Assembly (NCBI GenBank): GCA_032622095.1
Contig: CP136064.1
Coordinates: forward strand, 175,414,247-175,478,246
Source of the DNA: Siphonodentalium dalli
Taxonomy: Eukaryota > Mollusca > Scaphopoda > Gadilida > Siphonodentaliidae
Direction: 5' to 3'
Length of the DNA stretch: 64,000 nt
How positions within the stretch are numbered: position 1 is the first letter of the stretch; each line of letters opens with the position of its first letter. Shown in pieces: positions 35,750-46,345 of this stretch. The translations under genes were made by a program, and so were the position numbers. Below the pieces are notes generated by a model that had not been told where the DNA came from, searched no databases, and was given only the letters and a program-made list of their open reading frames with translations.

Positions 35750-36290
35750 GAGGTGACCAAATGGTTGGACCCTCGGAGCTGAACATTTTATACATGGGTA
35801 AGTTGACCCTGGGAATCTTATTAGATAGGTCCCGTTGACCTCAGATGTCTTAAAATGGCACTACTAATTAATTTAACTAAATAATTAACTATATACCCAA
35901 TATGGTTGCAATCTGGTAAGTAAAAATTGAAGCACGGGGGATATATTGACCCGTATAGTGTCTGGAGATAGATGCCGTTGCCCTCAGATGACTTAAAAGG
36001 GGGGAATATGAGCAATAAAGATCGTATCGTATTAGCTTAGAAGATGTGTAGGAACATTGATACAGATGGGTCACCTGACCAGCTATGGAATTCTAATGTG
36101 ATAGACGCCTTTGATCTCATGCCTTAAATGGGTGCTTTTAAATTATATGATCAATAAAGAGCATTTATTATTAGCACAGATGCTATGTGGGACAACTGTC
36201 AAGTTCCTGTCAACAAAATAACCATCGAAATCCCCATTGTCATGGGATAGGTGCTGTTAAACTCAAATGACTTGACTCGTTTCGGACGTG
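35750..36290 (+). repeat. Degenerate tandem repeat of about 145 bp
   Basis: The phrase gataggtcccgttgacctca and its variants recur near 35,825, 35,965, 36,100 and 36,250, each followed by gatgacttaaaa-like text and then an aataaagat or aataaagag phrase. Single relatives occur at 34,698 and 37,380. Confidence 0.65.
36196..36243 (+). pseudogene. 48-bp fragment matching the integrase-core gene
   Basis: It matches 41,087-41,134 with about four differences (shared caagttcctgtcaacaaaat and ccatcgaaatccccatt). On the - strand it corresponds to the part of the integrase protein around GDFDGYFVDRNLIV. Flanks on both sides are unrelated to that gene. Confidence 0.8.
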
Positions 36291-37459
36291 ATTCTCTTGG
36301 GAAAACATTATGCACAGACGAGATTTTTTGCAGAAATGCTTACTTTTATCTCACTTTATAGCAATTGAAGTGTTTATTTAATGTTGGGGCAGACCATTTG
36401 TCATGTCAGAATTCTCCACGTGACAACTCATACTACATGATGGGTGATCATCCATAGTCTATAAATCTTCCAGAATTTTAGGGTAGATACCACCAAATTG
36501 CGACCGATTGAGTTTCGGAAAATAATGCGTTTGGGAGCTGTAATTTCGCTATATGACGAGATGTTTGCGACATATTGAATAAATTGCTATTAATTTTAAA
36601 ATTATAGGATACCGTCGCAGAAATATACTTGAATTGCTCTCGCTTCTGGTTCCTTTCGCTAAAGGGGTCAAGATCCACCTGCCATGGACCGACCTCTCAA
36701 GTCGCCAGCGTGCAATTTGTGCTTATATTTAATGTCCTGGCATGTGAAAAGTTTATTACAGGAGTGTAGTCTGGCTCGCGTGTACTTTCAATTTGGTGGT
36801 TCACAACGGTGGCATTTGGTTGTATTACCCAGAAATTCGAGGACATTTAGTTGCATGCACTCAATGTGAAGTAACTCTATATTAAAGTTCATACTATGGG
36901 TGCGTGTGTGTGATTAGTTAATATGGTGTTACTTCGCATTGTGTGCATGCGGTCAAATTGCGCCTAATGTCCTCGAATTTCTGGGCAATCATGCTAGCCT
37001 AAGCAAGTATAGAATGTGCAGCAATAAGAGTGAGTGCCAACATAAAACTTGTCTATACGCGTATGTGGCTTACCGGCGCCCCTATTTTGGAATAAAATGA
37101 CGTCACAAATCACGACAAGCGACCCCCCCCCCCCCCCACATGATGCCAAAAATAGGTTACATCGTTCTGGACCCATCATTGAGCGATCGGCCTATATTTA
37201 CAACATGTTAATCTGCTCAAAACATTTAATTATAAAAGAATCATTCACTGATATAACAAGTGCATGAAGTGGGAAACGGATATGTCCATTTCCCGTCCTG
37301 TAGATAATGTTTTGGGAAACGGATCCCGTCCTAAACGAGTTCAAGGTGCACTAATAATTAGCAATAAAGAGATATAGATCATGTAACTTTATCATGCAAT
37401 AGCTGCTGTTGACCCCAGATCACTATAGAAACGGGCTCCGTCCGTTCGTTCGTCCGTCC
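36291..37459. other. Non-coding; inverted repeat and a poly-C run
   Basis: An inverted repeat pairs 36,824-36,875 with 36,927-36,988. A run of about 16 C lies at 37,122-37,138. Open frames (36,478-36,869, 37,049-37,267) have no recognised domain. Confidence 0.4.
36824..36988. repeat. Inverted repeat, arms of about 55 nt, 50-nt loop
   Basis: Left ttacccagaaattcgaggac and tgcatgcactcaatg pair with right gtcctcgaatttctgggcaa and cattgtgtgcatgc. Confidence 0.85.
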
Positions 37460-38496
37460 GTCACATTTTTGGGGTCATTCGGCCAAAAAACATGACCGCT
37501 GCATGGTGGCCATCTTGGATTTCAAATTTGAATCCATTGGCGCGGGCTACAGGCCGTACTAAAATTTGTCATGAATGTTGACATTTACAAGTAGATGGGA
37601 ACGAGTCATTTTAGGATCAATCGGCCAAAAACATGGCCGCTGGTGGCCATCTTGGATTTTACTCTTTGCAGCACTAAATACTTTGACAGAACCTACATAC
37701 CACATCCCTGATCTGATCATCACCAAACGGACGGATCATCGGGGTGACCTCTTAATGGGAACGAGTCATTTTGGGGTCATTCGGCAAAAAAAATATGGCC
37801 ACCAATGGCAATTTTGGATTTTGTAAATATATAACATTAAAGGTACTCAATCCGATTTTACTCTTTGCATCAGTAAATCCATTGACGCATAATACAGACC
37901 ACATCTCTGATCCGATCATCACCAAACTTCACATGGATCATCGGGGTGACCTCTAGATGGGAACGTGTCATTTGGCAAAATAAAACATGGCCGCCATCAG
38001 CCATCTTGGATTTTACTCTTTGCATATCACTAAATACTTTCACACACCCTACAGACCACAACCCTGATCCGATCATCAACAAACTTTATATTCATGATTG
38101 GGATGGCCCCTAGTTGGGCACGAATAATTTTGGGGTCATTCGGCCAAAAAACATGACCGCTGCATGGTGGCCATCTTGGATTTCAAATTTGAATCCATTG
38201 GCGCGGGCTACAGGCCGTACTGATCATCATAAAATTTGTCATGAATGTTGACATTTACATGTAGATGGGAATGAGTCATTTTAGGATCAATCGGCCAAAA
38301 ACATGGCCGCTGGTGGCCATCTTGGATTTTACTCTTTGCAGCACTAAATACTTTGACACACCCTACATACCACATCCCTGATCTGATCATCAACAAACGG
38401 ACGGATCATCGGATGGACCTCTTGATGGGAACGAGTCATTTTGGGGTCATTCGGCAAAAAAAATATGGCCATTTTGGATTTTGTAAATATATATCA
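37460..38496 (+). repeat. RA repeat copy 6 with internal 665-bp duplication
   Basis: The segment 37,465-37,856 recurs at 38,131-38,516 with a few differences. Both include the rare phrase catgaccgctgcatggtggc and both run into the TTAA MITE at the same base. In the first copy only about 20 bp of the MITE end is left (37,837-37,856) before RA sequence resumes. Confidence 0.85.
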
Positions 38497-38945
38497 TTAA
38501 AGGTACGCAATCCGATTAAGCACCCCTAAATTACTATTTCCTTGGCTTTAGGGGTAAAAAATATTTGATTCGAGTCGAGGAACGAGTTATTAGATATTGA
38601 TTTTTGAAGTTTGTAATTTTCTCGAGATGTGTACTAATAATTGCCCCTAAGTTTGTAATTTTCTCGAGATGTGTATTAATAATTTCCACAGAAACACTTA
38701 TTCAAACAGGCGAAGATGGATAACTCTAAAATCAAGTGTATTAATAACGCAATTTTGACTGAGATCATCCTTTTGACAGCGTGTTTCTGGGCCAGAAACA
38801 ATAGAAATATCAAAACTTCAAAAATTTATATCTGATCACTCTGAGCGTTGATTGGTAGGTTCCTCGACTCGAATCAATTATTTTTTATCCCCGAAGCCAA
38901 AGAAATCGTAATTTATGAGGGCCTGATAGGATTGAGTACCTTTAA
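38497..38945. mobile_element. TTAA-flanked MITE, copy 4
   Basis: The ends are ttaaaggtacgcaatccgat and aggattgagtacctttaa. It is inserted in an RA unit, after ttttggattttgtaaatat. Confidence 0.8.
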
Positions 38946-39005
38946 CACAAGAACACGAATGTGAACCTGGTGCATATTTCTGTATTTGTTATTACCGCAA
39001 TATAT

Positions 39006-39338
39006 TTACAAATCTAAGTGCATTCTGAATAATCGACGCAATTCCAAGTAAAGGTTTATCCTATGATACACATCCCCGGGTACACCCAGGTTACGAACTG
39101 CCATAAAATAAGTGCAAAGTTTGAATACGTCTGTGTCACACGCTATGGAACTTCGAAACCGGCACTCGCCTCTGCAACCACGCCTTTCCACCTCAGGTAC
39201 CCCAACAAGACAGTCGTTAGAGTCATACACTTCAGGCATAGTGTACATAACGTTAGGCCGGCCGTGTGGCACATTTTCATTCTTCGATGGTCGTATCAAA
39301 TGGGAATCCCAAACGTCAGCCATAGCATCCATATCGTC
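39006..39338 (-). CDS. Integrase-core gene, exon 2
   Basis: It encodes 110 residues and ends TAA at 39,006-39,008. The start DDMDAMADVWDSHLIRPSKN and GRPNVMYTMPEVY match the usual C-terminal segment of this family. The open frame on the opposite strand here (39,063-39,365) is a shadow. Confidence 0.8.
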   Translation of the reverse strand, partial: DDMDAMADVWDSHLIRPSKNENVPHGRPNVMYTMPEVYDSNDCLVGVPEVERRGCRGECRFRSSIACDTDVFKLCTYFMAVRNLGVPGDVYHRINLYLELRRLFRMHLDL

Positions 39339-40244
39339 CTACAACACAAACAAATGACACATTAGGACATCTTGTCAACAATAAAAATGATGATCATTCA
39401 ACATTTAATATTGCATGGCAATACAAAAAGAAATAAATGTAGTGTATATGATGCGGTTTACACTAATTGAGCCCACAATACCACATACACCGACTACATT
39501 CATTTCTTATATTTATTTTGCTTTTTGATGATTAATTCCAATAATAAAGATGAGAGAATTCTTATTTATTTTCACAAAATCTGCCAGGAATTTTAAATTA
39601 GCACACGCAGCACATTATATCAGCCCAATATAAGATTTCCAAACTCTTGGCGATGATAACGTGATCGATAAAAATAACTGGCTTCAGATTTAAAGGCGGC
39701 GTTCGTTGCAGAAATATTCATATTAGTTCAAATTGCCATCAACAGAAGGAATATTAAAGCATATATAGCTTTGTTCATATACCAAACATAATAAGCGCAT
39801 AAAAATAGTATATATATAAAGTCAAGACGTACGATGGTGTACGTAAACAAGAGCCTGCTCGTATTACAGAAGTTGTGTTTCTGTTTACATAACACAGCGC
39901 AATTCTATTGGTTAATTACACACAAATTATATAAACGCTCTTTATTATTTCCACACCAGGAAAACAGTAACAAATTACGCTCTTTATGTTTATCAAATCA
40001 AAACAAAAGCCAGGTAACGTAACGTTTTTTCCCTTCTGTTTACATAACACATGGCAAACAATTGACAATAACATACCGTTTATGCCATATTTATGATTGG
40101 TACAAGAACAAGGTATGTCTATATTTTACTATTCTTTCTGTTTATGGCGGTTTTTGACGGAGGTGAATATTTCAATAGCATACCCACCGCCAACGCCACC
40201 CGTATCTTTAAAAGTACGCCCAATTACTCTACTGATCGCGTTTA

Positions 40245-40278
<34 letters not shown>

Positions 40279-41889
40279 TTTATTCATCCATTTCTGAAGA
40301 GTCGAGTTTGGGATATACCCAATGCACATGAGCATATTTGTTTGTCCACTGGGAGATTATCAATGCACATATAACAGTCTACGTGGAAATGTGAGAGGAA
40401 ACGATACCATGTGTCATTTCTTGAGTCCATCAGAAAAGAACAGTCACGGTATCATTATAAATTTTACCACATCTTATGCACACAACGTCCTTAACGAATT
40501 TCAACATGCATAGTAATTGCACAATAAATATAAATATATAATAATAATTTATTTCGTCCACATCGTATGGTCTGTTTTCAAGAGTCTAATCATTAAAGTA
40601 TTATGATTTAAAGATCCCACTTCCGATTCGAAGATCCCCATATATCATCCAGATATACGTGTACAACAATGGTAACTCTCCAAAACCCATGCAATCTGGT
40701 GATTAGTATCGATTAATTACATAATAACGCCAACGACGACCAGCTATATATATCAAGTTGGTTAAAAAAGGTCATATATTCACGTTATTCCAAGGCAGTT
40801 TGAACGGCGAAATATTGTCAATCGCCATTATATACGATATGGCCCATATATATATTCCGAATTTAACCTAGACGTATGAAACTCGCGAAGGATAATTTAT
40901 CGGAAATCTCCTCCCAACACATGCTCGTATGAAAATAACATATCGGTAAATATGATTGTTTCTCTAATTTCAAGCACAAACACACGAGTATAGTTTTGGA
41001 AAATATATATGTATATTCCCATGCAAGCCATTGTGTATAATTTCAACCAAATTACCTGAATCAAGGCCAAGAAGCAGAAAACTATCAAGTTCCTGTCAAC
41101 AAAATAGCCATCGAAATCCCCATTCTCTTTCAGTTTGTGGAAAACATCCAACCAAAAGTCAGCACACTCCTTCCGCAAAAAGCCCCACCATCGTTCAATG
41201 CGCTGATTTGCCGTGCTTCTCCCATATAGAAAACTCTTTTCTCTCCCAAAATTATCTGACGAATTCCGGCGAAAAAAACGTTGAAGGGTGCAAACAGTGC
41301 CATTCTCTGTCCCTTTGTCAGACCTAACAATTCTTGGACAGCCTTCTCTTTCGCCAACGGCCTCCAAAAAATAACCACCAATCAGTTTGGGGTCGCTGCT
41401 TGTCGAGTATGCTTTCAACCATATCACTTTCCTTGAGAACCCATCAACACAGCCGTTGACACAAATGCCGAATGGCTTCAATTTGTCATACGAATCGACA
41501 TGCCAAACGTAATTTGGTCCTTTTGCATAATATGAACGCCTATGAAGTCGCCGTGATCTCCGGTCGTCAGTTGCTTTTGGGTTGAGTATTTTTAAGAGCT
41601 CTCTCACATCTTCTTTGCGAACTCTCAGCCCGTTGTCCAATATTTTTTGGTGCATCCACCTGTAGCCGTGCAAGCATCCAGATGATTGAATATCACGACG
41701 GACAAATGCTATAACATCGGCTATATTTGAGTAGTCACTGCGACGCAATAAACCCATTGATTTCAATAATCTCATGAGATGCCGGAGACTCAAGACAATT
41801 CCAAACCGTGTAGCCAAGGCACTGATGATATCGTTGTATTTCAGTCCAAGATGAAACAGAAACTTCACAATGTCTTCCCTTGAACTCAT
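39006..41889 (-). CDS. Integrase-core (rve-type) protein, two exons (41889-41056, 39338-39006)
   Basis: The joined frame encodes 388 residues. The N-terminal 110 residues look like helix-turn-helix regions (FHLGLKYNDIISALATRFGI and LSLRHLMRLLKSMGLLRR). A retroviral-integrase/transposase-like RNase H-fold core follows, with a D-D-E set at Asp132 (VWHVDSYDKLKPFG), Asp191 (VRSDKGTENG) and Glu232 (NQRIERWW). Exon 1 ends at Gln278 with donor gtaatt; exon 2 begins DDMDAMADVWDSHLIRPSKN after acceptor tgttgtag, phase 0 on both sides. The family occurs widely in fish, cnidarians and molluscs as intron-bearing genes. No terminal inverted repeats matching a transposon were found around it. It may be a domesticated integrase or an element's gene; the D-D-E triad suggests catalysis is still possible. 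Confidence 0.8.
39339..41055 (-). other. Intron of the integrase-core gene
   Basis: The 1,717-bp intron holds a TA microsatellite (about 40,244-40,276) and one copy of a 500-bp segment repeated at 42.95-43.44 kb. Nothing else was recognised. Confidence 0.6.
39690..40225 (+). repeat. 500-bp direct repeat, left copy (inside intron)
   Basis: It is similar to 42,945-43,440 over its whole length: shared phrases include aatattcatatt, agcatatatagctttgttca against agcatacagtttcgttca, gctctttatgtttatcaaat against gctctttatgtttaccatca, and tttacataacacatgg against tttacataacaatgg. Identity looks about 70-75 percent with indels. Confidence 0.75.
41056..41889 (-). CDS. Integrase-core gene, exon 1
   Basis: It runs from the start codon at 41,889 to the donor at 41,055. 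It holds all three D-D-E residues. The open frame continues 52 codons past the donor, but those residues (VIWLKLYTMACMG onwards) are intron sequence, since the expected family continuation is in exon 2. The start is the only Met upstream of the conserved N-terminal helix. Confidence 0.82.
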
Positions 41890-41962
41890 TTCTCCACGAG
41901 ATTAAAATATACTGTTAGTCCCTATCCTCTCGAATCGAGTGCCTGTCTGAGTAGGCTTCTTC

Positions 41963-42897
41963 TCGTGGTCACGAGTTCACATTCTCGTGGCCACGACCAT
42001 ATTCTCGTGGCCACGACCATATTCTCGTGGCCACGACCATATTCTCGTGGCCACGACCATATTCTCGTGGCCACGACTTTATGGTCGTGGCCACGACTTC
42101 ATAGTCTCGTGGCCACGACTCCATATTCTCGTGGCCACGAGTTCATATTCTCGTGGCCACGACCATATTCTCGTGGCCACGACCATATTCTCGTGGCCAC
42201 GACTTTATTCTCGTGGCCACGACTTTATTCTCGTGGCCACGACTTCATACATATTCTCGTGGCCACGACTTCATATTCTCGTGGCCACGACCATATTCTC
42301 GTGGCCACGACTTTATTCTCGTGGCCACGACTTTATTCTCGTGGCCACGACTTTATTCTCGTGGCCACGACTTCATATTCTCGTGGCCACGACTTCATAG
42401 TCTCGTGGCCACGACTTCACATTCTCGTGGCCACGACTTCATATTCTCGTGGCCACGACTATATTCTCGTGGCCACGACCATATTCTCGTGGCCACGACA
42501 TTATTCTCGTGGCCACGACTCCATATTCTCGTGCCCACGACTTTATTCTCGTGGCCACGACCATATTCTCGTGGCCACGACTTCATTGTCTCGTGGCCAC
42601 GACTTCATATTCTCGTGGCCACGACTTCATATTCTCGTGGCCACGACTATATTCTCGTGGCCACGACATTATTCTCGTGGCCACGACTTTATGCTCGTGG
42701 CCACGACTTTATTCTCGTGGCCACGACATTATTCTCGTGCCCACGACTTTATTCTCGTGGCCACGACTTTATTCTCGTGCCCACGACTTCGTAGTCTCGT
42801 GGCCACGACCTCATATTCTCGTGGCCACGACTTCATATGCTCGTGGCCACGACTTCATATTCTCGTGGCCACGACTTTATTCTCGTGGCCACGACTT
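41963..42897. repeat. Minisatellite of the palindrome TCGTGGCCACGA, about 48 units
   Basis: Units of 17-23 bp each consist of the perfect 12-bp palindrome TCGTGGCCACGA plus a short variable AT spacer (accatattc, actttattc, acttcatattc). A few units have the variant TCGTGCCCACGA. The array begins 74 bp upstream of the integrase start codon. Overlapping long frames on both strands (up to 327 residues) only reflect the repeat. Confidence 0.95.
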
Positions 42898-42944
42898 AAA
42901 ATAAAAAATTCGGATGTCACCTCCGGGGCTCCATACGTGAGGCC

Positions 42945-43440
42945 TTAATTGTCGAAAATATTCATATTTGTTCCAAACACTGTAAACAGAAAAACATTAA
43001 AAAGCATACAGTTTCGTTCATATATACCATGACCATCGCGTAAACAGCATGGTATCATAAAGACCTACTATATTTTACCTAAGCAAGAGCCTGATTGTGT
43101 TACAGAAGACAGCACAATGCTACTGGCTAATCACACACAAATGGCATAAACTCTCTTTATTAGTTCCATATCAGGAATTCACCAACAAAGAACGCTCTTT
43201 ATGTTTACCATCATAATATAAACAAACGCCAGAAAAGTAACTTTTTGTGCTTTTGTTTACATAACAATGGTCAAAAATATGACAATAACATACTGTTTAT
43301 GCGATAATTCTTATTTGTTCTTGGACAAAGTCTATCTACATTTTGATGTTCTTTCTGTTTGTAGCGTTTTTGACGGGTTGATATATTTTCACAGGATAGC
43401 CATCGCCAAGGCCAACCGTACCTTTAATACGCTTCAAATA
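42945..43440 (+). repeat. 500-bp direct repeat, right copy
   Basis: Partner of 39,690-40,225. It lies beyond the minisatellite, so the pair brackets exon 1 of the integrase gene and the array. Confidence 0.75.
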
Positions 43441-44333
43441 TGCTGTTTTGAAATATGCATACTGGTATATGAGAGAGAAGTCACAGCTCCCTATGGCAAA
43501 AATAGGGAGAAGTGACACATTTTATGGAGAGGATGTCTCCCACGTCACCTTCTAGGCTGATCCCTGCTACAAAGTACTCGAGCTGGTGTTGCTAATTACA
43601 GGCAATTACACTGTGCAACATGTATTATATGATTTTAGACTTCCTTTATAAATCTGGTCACTTAAAGTATTCGACTGTGTTATAATTTATTTAATAGTGA
43701 ATAGGGATGTTGAAATTATTGCTACATGTACTTTGTGTTTGTCCTGATATTTTGCATCTTATTCCAAGTTATTTATATATTTATTATATTAATCCTTTGA
43801 TGACTGAATACATATTAATGGGTAGTTACTTGATTAACTGGTTCATTTGTTGAATTGCTGAGCCTTGTGTTGTTTATTGAACTTATCAGTTGAACATCCC
43901 TAAAATGCAACGTGTTCTGCTTCTATTGTATGATCTGTGCATGCATCCCCATAATGAGGAATAGACCATTTGATTGTATACTTTTATAACTAAATGGGAG
44001 AATTCATTCAGTAATCAAAGGGTTAACCTGCAGCTTCTTATTACATTGATATGTTACTAGCTGGTATGAAGCATTTATTAAAATGGTACACAGTAATTGT
44101 GTGAAATTATTAGTCCATATGTGAGTGATTACATCCATATGGTCTCCGTTGGGGGGGGGGGGTGTATGTGTCCACCTGGAAAGTTCCAACTGCACCCATG
44201 TCCCCATCTGAATTAGATCTATACCAGGGTTCACGGAAATCCATTGGAAAATTTCGAATTAAAATGCCCCATCCGAATTAACAGTAAATTTTCCTCTAAT
44301 CAAATAATAAAGTAATAAAAATAATAATTATAC
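43441..44333. other. Unassigned AT-rich DNA
   Basis: No exon or repeat recognised; a run of 12 G lies near 44,150. Confidence 0.4.
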
Positions 44334-44481
44334 CCCCCCCCACAACAAAGTTGCGGGGTGGGGTATACTGGAATCAGCTTGTCTGTCCGTCCATCTGTCC
44401 ACGGACACAAATTTGTTCGGAGATTTTCTCAGTTGTTTTTAATCACTTTCCATGAAACTTGGCACAGACATCAACCACCAT
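44334..44481 (+). repeat. R4 repeat, 5' part, split by foldback element 1
   Basis: It has the R4 start (taccccccccc, then gcggggtggggtatactgg) and matches R4 as far as cagacatcaaccaccat. The next R4 sequence, cctgtgcacctgcgattatg, is found only at 55,850. Confidence 0.8.
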
Positions 44482-44871
44482 AGATATTGGTCGACCTCTG
44501 CACCCCCCCCCCCACCCCCCCAGGACTCAACTTCACCCCACTAATTTTCTTTCTTAATCTCTCCTCTAATTTTTTTCGGTTGTTAATAAGAAGAAAAAAA
44601 AGGTGGCCGCAGAGACTCCAGACAAGATGGTGTCCATCATGGCGGCCATTTTTTTTTTATGCACCAGGTCTCTTTGATCGCCGGTATAGTAAAGATGAGA
44701 TCACATGTGGTCTTGTTTTCTGCTCGATTTGTTATGGTAATATACAACCCTTATAAATTAGCCAAAAATCCAATATGGCGGCAAAGATGGGCGCCGAAAT
44801 GTGAAAATTTGCTATTTTTCGGACATTTCACCACATTTCGTTTGTCTCTGTGGGAAAATATTGGCATCTTG

Positions 44872-46187
44872 CAGGGGGAGTCTGCACAAAAATTCCGTAT
44901 ATAGGGTCGGGGTGGGTGGTCCAGAGGCCGAACAAATTGTGCTTGTAAATTTTTCCAAAATGGCTTTTTTTCAAACAATTTACAAGTACTGACCATGTAA
45001 TGTTGTTTGTAAGCATGTTAGTACCATGCTTGTTGGTATAGGGCTATATATGCAGCTATAGTGACTCTTTAGCCTCAGCTTTAGCAAGATTCTGGATTTC
45101 ACAGGATCCCGGCCCACTTCACAGTGGACCACCGTAATAGCGTTCAGGAAACTTAACCCATGGTTGAGTTATAATAATGCAAAACGTGTTTACGGATGGA
45201 ACAAGGCCAGTAACTCTGGTATGCAATGATAGGCGAAACCTGTGATATGCAGTATAATATGTGCATACATCCTTCCCCTATCATTCTGGTCTATCACCAT
45301 ACCAAACCCCATCAAAATTCGACAACCGACACTTAACTTTATTGCAAAAACTTTGTACGGACTGAATTTCATAAAGTCGAACAGGGCCCATAACTCTGGT
45401 AGGCATTGATGGTCACAACCCGTGATATTATGCATATTCGTTCCCCATTTCTGATCCGTCACCATGCCATAGGGCATCAAAATATGTCAACCGACTCTTG
45501 AGTTATAATGCAAAATGTTTGTACGGACGGACGCTCGGACGGCTCGAGACGTCAACTATATACCCGCCGACTAATATCGGGGGGCATAATAACCATATAT
45601 CTAGGTGTATACCTAACCAAAAACAATTCCCCTCCCCCACCACACCCCGGTGGATATAAGACTAAAGAGTTCTTTGGTCATGCACAAATAATTGTGGAAC
45701 ACCTGACCTGTTTACCACTATTTACACTGGGCAGGGTTCTCTGTCAGACACAACACACTCGATATATTAAGGCTATAATGGGGTCTAGGGCGATTAGTGA
45801 CATATAGTGTACCTACACAATGCTTTATTATTGTTGTTAGATACTGAAAACACCAGGAAACACCTGGAAATACAGTTTATTTTTCGTTTTTCTGATCTGT
45901 GTTTACCAATTAAGCATGTTATTGCTTGAGTCTTAACGGTACACAGCAATAGTTTGCACCAAAACATGATAGTGGAATGGGATTGAAAGGCAGTTAACAA
46001 AGTTATTGAAGAACGGCTAAAAAAAAACTCTGAAATTTTTATAAAAACATGAGAAAGGGGGGTGGGTCCCCAAAATTTTGGAGGATTTTTTTTTTTTTGC
46101 ACAAATGGGGTAGTGGGTCCCTCGGGGTCGGAAAAAAACTTTTTGGGCCCTATATGTGCAATTTTTTTCCAGACCCCCCCCCCCCCC
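44872..46187. mobile_element. hAT-like non-autonomous element in the left arm, 8-bp duplication
   Basis: The phrase gcatcttg at 44,864-44,871 is repeated at 46,188-46,195. The right arm of the foldback has the uninterrupted site (catcttgacgcgattttata, reading the - strand). Left end cagggggagtctgcac and right-end complement gggggtctggaaaa share an inverted core extending to atatagggtc/atatagggcc. An 8-bp duplication and CAGGG-type start fit hAT. The 1,316-bp interior lacks a transposase; it includes a segment at 45,190-45,600 with two diverged copies of an ataactctggtaggca phrase. Confidence 0.8.
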
Positions 46188-46345
46188 GCATCTTGACCCG
46201 ATTTTATACATATATCGTCTAGAAGAGTCATTGACGATCACAATGATTAATTAAACCATCAAACCATTACTCCCAAGTATAACAGAGGCCAACCTGAGAG
46301 TTATATCCCTTATATGCTTAAAAGCCATGAAATCGTGTATTGCTA
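46188..46345. other. Left-arm segment of foldback element 1
   Basis: It matches 55,435-55,475 inverted (cgtctagaagagtcatt), then runs to gaaatcgtgtattgctac at 46,330, which resembles the terminal repeat of the Harbinger-like MITE at 8.2 kb. Confidence 0.6.

Noticed and set aside
39063..39365. 100- and 81-residue frames on the + strand
   Set aside because: Antisense shadows of integrase exon 2, which matches its protein family.
41963..42897. CRISPR-like look of a repeated palindrome with short spacers
   Set aside because: Spacers are 5-11 bp, AT-only and recur many times; the DNA is eukaryotic and no cas gene is present. It is a minisatellite.
41965..42948. 327-residue open frame over the TCGTGGCCACGA array
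   Set aside because: The peptide is a cycling product of the repeat (SRGHD, FSWPR, LVATT in turn); all three forward frames and the reverse are also open. It has no start context or domain.
45794..46241. 145- and 74-residue frames on the - strand
   Set aside because: They span the homopolymer-rich end of the hAT-like element and the site duplication, with no domain.
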